DNA of 64,000 bases from Charina bottae (Eukaryota > Chordata > Lepidosauria > Squamata > Charinaidae): NCBI GenBank assembly GCA_023362775.1, contig JALMGJ010000002.1:69603414-69667413 (forward strand). Reading direction: 5' to 3'. Both the position numbers and the translations under genes were made by a program. Below the pieces are notes generated by a model. That model had not been told where the DNA came from and did not search any database. It saw nothing but the letters and a program-made list of their open reading frames with translations. This document shows positions 45,341 to 55,389 of this stretch, in pieces. How positions within the stretch are numbered: position 1 is the stretch's first letter; every line of letters starts with the position of its first letter.

Positions 45341-45366
45341 ATAACTTGCACTTTTCCAATCATAAG

Positions 45367-45367
<1 letters not shown>

Positions 45368-45431
<64 letters not shown>

Positions 45432-45523
45432 TATCTATCTATCTATCTCTATCTCTATCTCTATCTCTATCTCTATCTCTATCTCTATCTCTATCTCTAT
45501 CTCTATCTCTATCTCTATCTCTC
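45368..45523. repeat. Compound microsatellite (CT)n(ATCT)n(CTCTAT)n
   Basis: Pure (CT)n to about 45428, five ATCT units, then about twelve CTCTAT hexamers to 45523. Each phase can be derived from the previous one by single changes. Confidence 0.95.
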
Positions 45524-45976
45524 CCAAGATTCTCTTCTTTTTAAATTTGTTTTTAAACTTGTCCCTGGATTATTTTGCTTTTTAACTCTGTAATCTTTTT
45601 GTTGGCTTGCTTCATGATGTTTTCTTCAATAAAAAAGAGAAAGAAATACAGTATATTAAAAGATTGCACTATATTGCACTAAAAAAAGATAGCATAAAAT
45701 TCATCTATTAATTTTATAGCAACCACTGTGCAATAACTTTAGTAGGAACTTCGAATGAAATCCTACTAGTAAATCCTATATAGTCAGAGGTAAGCCTCAG
45801 CCCATGGGAATTGTTCCCAAATAAACCTGAATAGGGTTGCAACCATATTTAAGCCCACTTCAGAAATATTACTCATCCTGTTTACACTCATTTACTCTTT
45901 GTTCAGTAGAACCTGATGAGGAGGAAGTAAATGGAGGATTGCTGCTGTTTACTCAAGACTAATATACACTTAGAAA
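45524..45976. other. Unassigned sequence
   Basis: No recognised feature. Confidence 0.6.
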
Positions 45977-46204
45977 GCCAGTTTGGTGTAATAGTGAAGG
46001 CAACAGGCTGGAACCTGGGAGACTGGGAGTTCTAGTCCTGCCTTAGGCACAAAGCCAGCTGGGTGACCTTGGGCCAGTCACTCTCTCTCAGCCCTAGGAA
46101 AGAGGGAATGGTAAGCCACTTCTGAAAAACCTTGCCAAGAAAACTGCAGGGGCTTGTCCCGGCTGTCTCTGAGAACTGGACACAATTGAATGGATTAAAA
46201 AAAA
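45977..46204 (+). mobile_element. MIR/CORE-like tRNA SINE, full length
   Basis: Starts GCCAGTTTGGTGTAATAGTG, has GGGAGTTCTAGTCCTGCC (B-box-like), CCAGCTGGGTGACCTTGGGC, CTCTCTCTCAGCCCTAGGAA and CTTGCCAAGAAAACTGCAGG, and ends ATTGAATGGATTAAAAAAAA. The central GTGACCTTGGGCCAGTCACT closely resembles the mammalian MIR core. Confidence 0.85.
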
Positions 46205-46354
46205 GGCACACTTAATTAAGGCTTCCTAGCTGCCAGAGGTGGAAAGGGATATGGCTGTCTTTGGGATCTCCTTTGGTTCTCTGCAATCTTCTTGTTTATT
46301 CAGGGTTTTCTCTGCTTCAATCTTATCTACAGGTACTTTAGAGTAAGTTTAATT

Positions 46355-46807
46355 TAGGGGTGGACAACTTTTTAGTGGCCAAGTGCCACATGTAACATTT
46401 GGGGAAGACCAAGGGCCACAAAGTGTGCCACTTGTGAGTGGAGTGGGAGTTTCCTCATACTATTCTTGTCCCAATCTCCTTTGAGGGTTTTCTCAAAAAA
46501 CACCAAGATTAGCACCAGAGGAACAATCAAACAGCACAATATACCCTAATCAAGGAACTATTAACTCAGTCAATCAACCAAGCAACAAACAACAGCCCAA
46601 TCAAAGAACTCCTAAGGGGAGAACAACACCTCCACCAACACAAGCAGGACAAGCCATGGTATATAAATAGAGAGCAAGTCCCACTCCCTTTTCGCACTGA
46701 AAATGTTGCCTAGTCTGGCAATGAAATGTCTACAAGAAAACAACAAGGCTATGAAAAGGGGCTTGGGGACTGCTTATGGTCCCAGGGGTGCAAGTTGCTC
46801 AACCTTA
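46355..46807. mobile_element. hAT-type element carrying a nested PLE
   Basis: 8-bp duplication GTTTAATT at 46347-46354 and 46808-46815. Ends TAGGGGTGGACAAC and GTTGCTCAACCTTA form a diverged inverted repeat of the CAGGGGTGGGCAAC type. The middle (about 46490-46752) is PLE type C, so the original hAT was roughly 190 bp. Confidence 0.8.
46490..46752 (+). mobile_element. PLE type C 3' end, nested in hAT
   Basis: Closely matches the complement of 60890-61160 from ACACCAAGATTAGCACCAGA through the TATATAAATAGAGAGCAAG block to AACAACAAGGCT. The hammerhead-like box is degraded (CTGAAAA, GAAATGTC). Exact ends and target duplication are unclear. Confidence 0.75.
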
Positions 46808-46815
46808 GTTTAATT

Positions 46816-47180
46816 GGATACAATGGCATTTACTTCTGAGAAAACATGCATAGTATTGTGTTGTTATTGTTGCTCATTTGTTCCACTCCCAGCTTCCAAA
46901 TATTGTACCCGACTTAAGAAATTCTGCAATGAGCAGTCTTCAATGACTGTTATTTGCTTTTTAAAGAAAACCTAGAAAATTCATCTCATTGATTGCGGGA
47001 GGAGAGAAACCTTTAAGAAACCCTTTCGGTCGCCTTAGCAAGGATCCTGCAAGCTCTCCATCTTAAATTTCAGTTTGTAGCAGTGGATCATTAGAAGAAA
47101 GAAAAAGAACATTCAGAAAAAGAGAGAACAGGAAGGAGTGGGAATCGGGTGTTTCACATTTGGTTATATGTGGATTTATC
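46816..47180. other. Unassigned sequence
   Basis: No recognised feature between the two hAT insertions. Confidence 0.6.
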
Positions 47181-47267
47181 TTCTAGCACAGGGGTCCCCA
47201 ACCTCCGGGCTATGGGCCGGTACCTGTCTGTGGCCTGTTAGGAACCGGGCCGCACAGCCCGTCTATC

Positions 47268-49359
47268 ATCCATAAGTTTTATTAAATTTTAAAATACTTA
47301 TTAAGAGATAATACAAAAGAAAAGAAATAGAAATACAAAGTAAGAAAAAGGAAAGGAAAAAGTGAAGTCAAAAAATAACAAACAAAGAAAATATAGAAAA
47401 TAGATGTCCTCCAATTTATCCTTGAACTTTAAGTACAACAATTAACTTTAAATGTTAGTCCTTTATACAATACACAGAAACTTTTCTTTGTCATATACCC
47501 TTTGATTTCTATAATCCAATCTTCTGTTCTTCATATAGGTTTCGCCTTTCTTGATATCTTCCAACAATCCATCTCTAGTTTCTACTCCTTAGAATAGTAA
47601 TCAAATGTTCATTGTTGCATCAATTAAATGTTTTCCATTTGCTCTTTCCACTTTTACATCTATATTTATATCTTCAATAAAGTCCAATTAGTATAACAAA
47701 TAAAGGCCTTATCTACGTCTAATAAAATACAGTATATTCTGTTCATGTTATGACTATATATTCCATTAATACATAATCTAACATATTACATAACATAATA
47801 CATAATATAGCAAAAATACAAAACCTAACATAACATATAACCTAATACATACAACATATTCTTGTAATAACCTACATTCTAATTCCATCTCATCATCTCA
47901 TTGTCTTCTCATAAATGTGTCTCCAGAAAGAGTAATATATAATATCAACATATTTATTTATAATCTTGTATCTTACACTTAAAATATCATGTTTTTATGC
48001 ATCTGTAAGTTTCTCATATCTGTGCTTACTCTGTGTACAATACCAAATCCGCATTTTCATTCACCTTGCATTCCAAATCAATATCAATAAATCTCCTGTT
48101 TAGGTTATGCCAATATCACAATATGCAACTTGTTTATTTCTGTAACTCATGTGGGATATCAAAATGTTTATTTTGCCATATCTATCAATTTGCATATTAA
48201 AATCTTCCTGTCTCAGCTGCCACAATGTATTTATGCCCAAACATTTAATAGACCACTTCCTGTAAAATATCATAATCTTCTTCTGTACCAATACATTCAA
48301 AGTCCTCTTTCCCTGTTTCTCTACTGGTTCGAAAGGTCTTTCCTCTGTTTCTAAATCTGTCCCTTGTATCTTCTGTTCCTGAGCCATCAAAACTATTAAT
48401 ATACGTTCTATGGATTTCTTAATTTGCAAAAAATTTTTGCTGGTTTCTTCCTTAAAATCCTGAAGTGCTGTGAGAAATGCCATGTTCAAATCGTAATCAG
48501 CTGTCGTAGCCAAAACAAAAAATTTTCTCAGGGGAGCAGGGAACAGCTGTTCTATTATTTATCAATAATGTCTATTTCTTTAAGTAAGAAAAGCTTTTAA
48601 AGTAAGAGATGAAAAAATTCCACAGAGCAGTATTTCAAACAGTTTGTAAAAGGAAAGATGAAGATATATTCCAAATGAAAGATAGTCCTTTCTAAAAAAA
48701 AGTAGAAAAAAAAGAAGGTAGAGAGGCACACATTCTCTATACTTTATTCTTTATTCTTCTTTATTCTTCAGGCTGCAAGCTGCTTAACCCAAACAAACAA
48801 TTTCTCAAAAGTCAGTTAGTTTGTCGAGTAAGAAATACCAACAAAGTCTCTTAAATCCCAATTTCTCTGATACAAAAGAAAGGCAGAAAAATACAAAACT
48901 TGTTCACTATGTTGCCAAAATAAAATCTATCAAACTTCCACCAAAATTAATTATAGCAAAGAAAACACAAAATTAGCCAACATTTTGAACGAAGTCCAAA
49001 GATAAATTTTAGATAATAAAAAATATACTAATCTAAAAAAGAAAACTAATATAAAGTGGTCTAAAAGCTGGCTGTCACTCTTGTGTCTCCCAAGAGACTT
49101 ACGTTCTCTGCAGAGCTAGAATCCTCCTTCGGCCATTTCATTGCATTCACCCCGTTCTTCTCCGCGGTGGAAACAACAAAGAAAAACAGGAGTGGGCAAT
49201 TACAATGGCTCTGTGAGCAATCTTCTGGTTCCCCCTTCTCCAGGGGAAAACTTCAGTGGTCTATAGACCCCTGCAAACAAGATAGAAAGTTAGCCAGGTC
49301 TCAGAGCTCAGAGCTCTGAGAAACTCTGACTTGTCGAGTTGCCAGCCAGGCTTGGAGTG
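47268..49359 (-). mobile_element. L1-like retrotransposon lacking ORF2, nested in hAT
   Basis: Bounded by a perfect 16-bp duplication, GCACAGCCCGTCTATC (47252-47267 and 49360-49375). The left 130 bp is purine-rich 3'-end text similar to the L1 copies at 6890-7100 and 49765-49880, so it reads on the minus strand. The right 850 bp resembles a GC-richer 5' leader. Between them is a short frame (48100-48513) but no endonuclease or RT. It is either an internally deleted L1 or a non-autonomous L1-dependent family. Confidence 0.6.
48100..48513 (-). pseudogene. Possible ORF1-type fragment of the nested L1-like element
   Basis: 137 codons. Residues about 10-50 are helical and charged (FLTALQDFKEETSKNFLQIK, then KSIERILIVLMAQEQKIQ), as in the coiled-coil part of L1 ORF1. 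The rest has no clear motif. It is unrecognised as a named family, and position upstream of L1-like 3' sequence is the main reason for the call. Confidence 0.35.
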
Positions 49360-49501
49360 GCACAGCCCGTCTATCGAGCTCCACCCATGGCCCGCGTGGC
49401 AAAACCAGTCCCTGGTGCCAAAAAGGTTGGGGACCGCTGTTCTAGCACACAAAGATGATTCTCAGCCTGGCTGGGGCAAGTGATGCAGGAACCAAGGAGG
49501 G

Positions 49502-49563
49502 GATCTGATCTGATCTGATCTGATCTGATCTGATCTGATCTGATCTGATCTGATCTGATCTGA
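49502..49563. repeat. (GATCT)n pentamer microsatellite
   Basis: About twelve perfect GATCT units, 60 nt after the outer hAT duplication. Each unit contains GATC. Confidence 0.97.
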
Positions 49564-49759
49564 TGATGAAAGGAATCCTTTCCTTGAAGCATCCCTTCCT
49601 GGCTTCGTTGGCTCAATCTGCCTGCAAGAGGAACCTCTCAGTCATAGCCCATAGACTGACCCCCATTCACCTTCTCTCGTTGGCTGTCCTTTCCTCAAAC
49701 TCTTCAGGAGGACTGTTTACATTAGGTTGGGTTCCAATCTCTGTTGCCATGCAATGATC
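49564..49759. other. Unassigned sequence
   Basis: Short spacer with no recognised feature. Confidence 0.6.
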
Positions 49760-50745
49760 TCATACATATATGTTTTAAAGAAAACATAAAAATTAACGCA
49801 AATACAGAATAAAGAGACCAAAGAAAGAGAGAAAGAAAAAATAAAAAACAAAAGTGCAGAAAGAAAGAATTTTTTAAAAAATAGAAAGAAGCTTCTGATT
49901 TCCTTTGCAGCAAATATAACTATGATTACAAAGTTATCTCTTACTCTATAATTACAAAAAAGCTCACTTTTTGTATTATCCAATTTTTTTCTAATCATCT
50001 AAACCACAAGTCATACTGTAAGTGCAATTTCTTCTGTTTCGTGCAAAAAGTCTATAAGGGGTTTCCAGTCAACCATGAATGTAAATATTGTCTTTTCTCT
50101 GATCAAGGATGTTTATTTAGCCATCTCTGCAAGTTCCATCATCTTCATCAACCATTCCTCCATTGTGGGTAGTGTCAAACCTTTCCACTTTTGAGCATAC
50201 AATAGTTTCACTGCAGCTGTCATATATAAAAACAAAGTTCCATGGTTTTTTTCTAGTTGCCTGTCCAATAGTCCCAAAAGAAAAGTCTCTGGTTTCAATT
50301 GTACTTTAACCTTTAAAATCTTATAAATTAACGTATGTATTTGTGTCCAATTTTTTTTGGCTTTTTTACATGTCCACCAAACATGATAAAATGTCCCTTC
50401 ATGTTGTTCACATTTCCAGCAAAGACTCAAAGTACCTTTATACATTCTAGACAATTTCTCTGGCAACAAATACCAATGGTACATCATTTTATAAAAATTC
50501 TCTTTAAGGCTGGAACACAATGTAAATTTCAACATATTTTCCCATTGATTCATTTGTATATTATAGCCAAAATTTTTAGCCATTTTATCATACATTCTTT
50601 CATGTGTTCTTCTGTCTCACATTTCAGCAAAAGTTTATACATTTTAGCAATAGCATATTCATCATTAGTACCTAATTCTATTTCAAACTCAGTCTTACTT
50701 TGTTCAAAACCATAAAATCTCACTTGAGGTTCCATGATCAAAGCA
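49760..50745 (-). mobile_element. L1 3' part, minus strand
   Basis: The 3' end lies at the left in purine-rich sequence near 49765-49870. The block GCAAAAAGTCTATAAGGGGT near 50041 follows, then ORF2 C-terminal coding at 50113-50741. It is more diverged than the L1 at 34138-34830. The 5' end is truncated near 50745. No target duplication was established. Confidence 0.75.
50113..50595 (-). pseudogene. L1 ORF2 C-terminal fragment
   Basis: 160-codon stretch with NFGYNIQMNQWENM, MMYHWYLLPEKLSRMY and LCWKCEQHEGTFYHVWWTC (C-x2-C-x8-H-x4-C), followed by TFLLGLLD and LLYAQKWKGL. An overlapping frame at 50550-50741 (YGFEQSKTEFE) continues it upstream after a frameshift. Same region as 34154-34573, longer on the N-terminal side. 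Inactive. Confidence 0.88.
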
Positions 50746-51793
50746 GTACCTTGAACTTCCCTTCCAGGTTCTGATCACAAATGCACCAACCCTAAGGCAA
50801 TCAGAAACCTTGTTCCAGGTACAAATTAAAGTATCAAAAATGGCAGAAAAGGGTTTAGTAACAAATCAAAACAAACTAACAAAGACTTTGGAAGATTAAA
50901 AAAATAATCCCAAATTGACATCACCAACAGGCCCTCTTTCTGGAAGCATTCTATAGCCAAAGGACTATCACTGAGTGGTTCCTTTCCTTGATAATTGAAC
51001 TCTCTGGTTTGTGAAAGTGTTTTATTACTATACAGATTTGAATCTCTTTCCTTGGAGAGACAATTCCACCTATGGCAGCCTTCCCTAATTTTGGCACCTA
51101 CCAGATTTGTGAGCTTTGACTTTAAAATTCTCAGTAATAGACATACTGGCTGGGATATTCTGGGAGATGAAGTTCAGACATCTGGAAGGTGTCACGGCTG
51201 GGAAAGCCCCTAGGAACTATTCCCACAGCTAATGAGGGCTGATACTCCTTACAATCTGCCCACTGCTCCTAATCCTTTTTATAGACAGCTACAAGAAAGT
51301 ACTAAGTATAATCTAGGTAGGAATGCTGGAGAATTTTATTTGACCTGTATTTTTCAATTGATTAATCTGATCCTCACTTTCCATATTGCTAACAGGATCC
51401 AGATAATGATTGTATTTTGGGTTCTGTATTTTGCAATGCAGTTCTTAACTCAAAGCAAGTATACAAAACTGAAATTGTACATTTTAGGGGAATACAGAAG
51501 ATATATTATGGAAAGTTAAATATAAACGCTTTTTTTTTTAGAATTGCAGAATGATGCAGATGTAACAGATTTGTGACTGAGTCCATGCAAAACTATAATT
51601 AATTATATTTAGACTGATCTATTCATCCCTAATTCACTTATCTATTCATCCCTAATTTATTTAATTTATTTAATTTAAACTTATCTATTCATCGCTAATT
51701 CACTTTTGTACTTGGTGAGCAAGTCTTTTTCCTTTTATTCCCCCAAGTTAATTACCAGTGTTCCAGTGTAATCTGCTGTATTTGCCTGTATGT
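50746..51793. other. Unassigned, with a possible old hAT relic at 51075-51200
   Basis: GCAGCCTTCCCTAATTTTGG and, later, GGGAGATGAAGTTCAGACAT with CTGGAAGGTGTC look like the two arms of an ancient hAT MITE. AT-rich repeated text TTATCTATTCATC occurs three times at 51610-51695. No gene. Confidence 0.45.
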
Positions 51794-51804
51794 CCCATCA
51801 CTTA

Positions 51805-52138
51805 GGGGCGTGGTGGCTCAGCGGGTAAGACACCAGGCTTGTTGATCAGAAGACCGCAAGTTCGGAGGTTCGAATCCCTAGTCCCGCGTGACAGAGTGAG
51901 CTCCCGCACTCACCCCAGCTCTTGCCAACCTAGCAATTCGAAAGCATGCAAATGCAAGTAGATTAATAGGTACCACTTCGGTGGGTAGGTAACAGCGTTC
52001 CGCATGTGTCATGCTGGCCACATGACCGTGGAAGTGTCTTCAGACAGCGCTGGCTCTTTGGCTAACAAACGGAGATGAGCACTGGCCCCTAGAGTCGAAC
52101 ACAACTGCACAAATGTGCGGGGGGAACCTTTACCTTTA
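51805..52138 (+). mobile_element. Sauria SINE with intact target duplication
   Basis: 11-bp duplication CCCATCACTTA at 51794-51804 and 52139-52149. Starts GGGGCGTGGTGGCTCAGCGG (A box) and has B box GGTTCGAATCC at 51867-51877, the central CTTGCCAACCTAGCAATTCG block, the BovB-derived 3' part and the CCTTTACCTTTA tail. Well preserved, hence relatively young. Confidence 0.95.
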
Positions 52139-52348
52139 CCCATCACTTAACCATACTCTTCTGAACCGAGATAACGTTCAGGACTGGCTCTATCATTCCA
52201 GAGTGCGGGACACACCAATCCTGGGTTTAAGTCACAGGAAGGAAAATTCTGATTGAGCATTAGAGGGGGGGGGGAATCCTAACAGTAACAGCAGTTTGAC
52301 AGTAAAACCAATTACCCAGAGAGATGGTGGGTTCCCCTTCCCTGAAAG

Positions 52349-52779
52349 TAGGCTGACCATACGTCCCATTTTCAATCGGACAGTCCCATTTTTTTAGCAT
52401 TTTTCAACCATCCCGTCGTTTTGATAAAAATCTCAATTTTGTCCCATTTTTAAACCTGGCGGGAATGGCGCGGAAGGAGGATCCGAGCCGGAGCTGCCGA
52501 TTGGAGGCAGCCCGGAAGAGGAAGCCCTCCCACCTATCAGTGCATGGCAAAGGAGGGTGGGGTTTGCAGGCGGGAGCCAATCACGCGGACCGGGGGGCGG
52601 GGTTTGCAGACGGAAGCCAATCGCACAGACGGGAGGGGTTTTGCAGGCAGGAGATAATTGCGCTGACTGGGGGGCGGGGACCCCTGTCTTTTTCATGAAT
52701 ACGGAATATTACATAAGACCCCATCCCGTTTTGCCATCCCAATGTCCCATTTTTGTCTCATGGAAATGTGGTCAGCCTA
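52349..52779. mobile_element. hAT-type MITE with three GC/CCAAT-box repeats
   Basis: 8-bp duplication CCTGAAAG at 52341-52348 and 52780-52787. Ends TAGGCTGACCATACGTCCC and its partner ATGTGGTCAGCCTA, with GTCCCATTTTT repeated near both ends. Centre (about 52555-52680): three roughly 40-bp repeats of the form GGGGTTTGCAGGCGGGAGCC-AATCAC. 431 bp, no transposase. Confidence 0.93.
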
Positions 52780-52787
52780 CCTGAAAG

Positions 52788-54204
52788 AGTTCAAGGAGAT
52801 GGTAGACAGTTTCATGGATTTTTGCGCTGTGCAGGAGGCTAGACTGGATGACCTAAAGGCCTTTTCCAGCTTCTTGGATTCTATGAACAGGCACTCTGAC
52901 TTTATATGCAGAGCTTTTTCTCATCCAGGACCATTTCTGATTATCTCTTTTTCTTCATTCACTCCTTTGCGTATGTCCAGTTTGCTTTAATATAGTTTCT
53001 CTACATGGGCATAAACCCTGATGTGTGTGCACCAGAGAAACTAGCATGTGGGATGTTGGCTGGGGTGTGTCTGATTTAAAGGCTGTTCATGGATGTCAGT
53101 GAAATGGAAAGCAACAAAAATGTCCTCTGTATTAATATTAAATCCTTCCAGAGACACCTGGAAATATTTAAAAAGTAGTCTTCAAAATTAAGCTTTGGGA
53201 ACATTCTTCGTTATGTAAATTATTGATTTTCTTTACATGTAATTACATGAAGATGGAACTGGAACTGTTCAATAAAGACCACTGATTCGAAAAAGCAGAG
53301 TGCTTCAGAATTAAATCCTTTGTGCCAAATGTTTCTCTGGGTTCTTTTTTTATCACCTTTGTGGATTCTATCACTTTCTTCAGCAATGTTGTTCATCGCT
53401 GAATTGTTTCTAAAATTAAGGGTTTAAATCTGCTGAACTGCAATTGTTTCTTGTCCTTCCATTAAGGGCTTGGTAAATCATTGTTCTCTGCCTCCTTTAT
53501 GACTGTCCTTTCAAAGTTTGAATATTACCATTATAACCCATTTTATTTTATCCAAACGTGCCTAGCACAACAAATCCTCAGGTCTACAGTAGATGTGTTA
53601 AAAGCCTAGCTGCTTCCAGTTACTGCCAATATGTATGTTTTCTCCTTTGTTAAATACAACTGCTCTAGCCTGATGCTGGGGAAATCATTTGTCTTTCCCT
53701 CTCCTGCTCTGAATCATTGGTTTAGGGCTAGAAATATCTGCTGGAAAAAATCCAGATGACCACTAGACAGCAGGAAAGAGTCAGCATTTTCTTTATATCT
53801 TTTCTGCTCTCTATTGATCATTTACTGTAGATTCTTGCAGTCCAGATTTGGTAGCCTTGTACTGCATATCAGTAGAGGGGCATCAGGAAATGCAGAATGG
53901 CACGGTCATATGATATATGGTATGTTCTAATAGCTATGCATAAATGGGAAAGTGGGCCTGCTCTTTTAGATGGAAGTTGCTTCTTGCCCAGCTTCACATT
54001 TCATCACTGGCATTGCTGCCATCTGCATCTAAATCATGGTGATCAAAAATGAATGTAGTTTTCCTGATGGAGCAAGACCTTTGGAAACAGAATCACATCA
54101 TCTCTTCTTATATTTTTAATACAACATTATTAACATGTGCAATGATTAATGTGTAATCACACAATGGAAGGATGGATGAGGATGATAGATGGATATACAT
54201 GAAA
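52788..54204. other. Unassigned sequence
   Basis: About 1.4 kb without recognised gene, RNA or repeat. The frame at 52742-52990 starts in the hAT end and has no domain. Confidence 0.55.
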
Positions 54205-54656
54205 GCCAGTGTGGTGTAGTGGTTAGGATGCTGGACTAAAAGTGGGAAGCCCCAGGCTCTAGTCCAGGACTTTCCAAACTTTTGCCGTTGGTGACACACC
54301 AACGGCCGGTGTGCAAAACCCCGGAAGCGCCACCGCCGCTGCAGCACGCAAAACCCTGGAAGCGCCGGTGGCGGCGCTTCCAGGTTGCCGCCGCCACTGC
54401 GCTTTCGGGTTTTTGCATGCTGTGGTGGCGGCATCCTGGAACCCGGAAGCGCTGATGGCCTGCCGCCGCTGCTGCATGCATGGCGGCAGTGTGCCATCAG
54501 TGCTTCTGGGTTGTCGCGTGACACACTTGGAGCCCCCAGGCGACACAGTACTGTGTCGCGACACACAGTTTGGAAAGCCCTGCTCTAGTCATTCCTTAAG
54601 CACAAAAGCCAGCTGGGTGACTTTAGACCAATCACAGTCTCTCAGCCCTAGACTGG
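54205..54656 (+). mobile_element. MIR/CORE-like SINE split by a hAT MITE
   Basis: The head GCCAGTGTGGTGTAGTGGTT runs to 54264. The body resumes at 54591 with CATTCCTTAAGCACAAAAGC, then CAGCTGGGTGACTTTAGACC and TCTCAGCCCTA. The gap is exactly the hAT element at 54265-54582 plus its duplication, so the SINE is older. Confidence 0.88.
54265..54582. mobile_element. hAT MITE, GTGTCG family, form A
   Basis: 8-bp duplication CTCTAGTC at 54257-54264 and 54583-54590. Ends CAGGACTTTCCAAACT and AGTTTGGAAAGCCCTG. GC-rich interior with repeated CCCGGAAGCGC-type text in both orientations and the palindrome TGTGTCGCGACACA near the right end. The frames across it are artefacts. Confidence 0.94.
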
Positions 54657-54659
54657 AAA

Positions 54660-55389
54660 GTCGAAAATATCTAACTAATAAGCTGGACGTAGTATGTTAC
54701 TGTCCATAACCTTCAATAAAGAATCCTTCATCCTAGAATGGATTGATCTGGACTGATGATGATAATAATACTAATAACACATAAAAAAGCCCTTTATATG
54801 CCCTTTTTCCTCCATGACGTTCAAGGTATGTGTCTCCCATTTTTATCTTGTAAGGCAGGATACTCTGAGAAGGTAGTAGCTAGCACAATGATTAGGAAGC
54901 TGAACCTAGATCTCTTCATTCTTCTCCAAACTCTATGACTACATCACCAGAGTTCTGACTGATCTACTCTAAATATTAAGCGTTTACCTTAGAGCCCATC
55001 CAGAATTTTTTTAATGCACTATTTAGTATTGTAACCCAGAGATTTGCAGTAAACTCTTTGCCCTGAGAAGCAAGGGAATAACTTAGGTGCTAGTGATCAG
55101 GGTGCCTAGAGTTTGTAATTAGTCTGAGAACTACAAAATATCTGTTAATAAGCATATAGAGCATAGAGTGCTCAGAGGTCCAATAATACACAAGGTTTCT
55201 TTAGTTGAAAGGCTGTGTGTGTGTGTTTTTGTTTTGTTTTTTGTTTTAAACCCATTCTGAAAATATAGATTGACAATATATGCTTTATGTAGTCCAAAAT
55301 GTATGATGTTAGCTTTTGATTTACATAGAATGCTTACATTACATGCAAAGTCCAATTGAAAAAGAATTCTATGCCATTTAAAAGCCGAT
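54660..55389. other. Unassigned sequence
   Basis: No recognised feature beyond a short GT tract near 55215. Confidence 0.55.

Larger units (their letters stand above)
47189..49439. mobile_element. hAT-type element split by an L1-like insertion
   Basis: Outer 8-bp duplication TTCTAGCA at 47181-47188 and 49440-49447. Termini CAGGGGTCCCCAACC and GGTTGGGGACCGCTG. Only about 160 bp belong to the hAT (47189-47267 and 49360-49439, counting one copy of the inner duplication), including GGCCTGTTAGGAACCGGGCC and CCAGTCCCTGGTGCCAAAAA. This is the same class as well-known amniote hAT elements with these ends. Confidence 0.9.

Noticed and set aside
45337..45585. Ser-Leu/Ile-Ser repeat protein
   Set aside because: Translation of the CT/CTCTAT microsatellite.
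49502..49563. CRISPR-like array
   Set aside because: A 5-bp tandem repeat with no spacers, in a vertebrate genome.
51805..52138. tRNA gene from its A and B boxes
   Set aside because: The boxes belong to a Sauria SINE with tail and target duplication.
52742..52990. 82-codon frame as a gene start
   Set aside because: Its first codons are the right end of a hAT MITE.
54108..54709. Several Ala/Arg-rich frames on both strands
   Set aside because: All are products of the GC-rich palindromic hAT MITE at 54265-54582.
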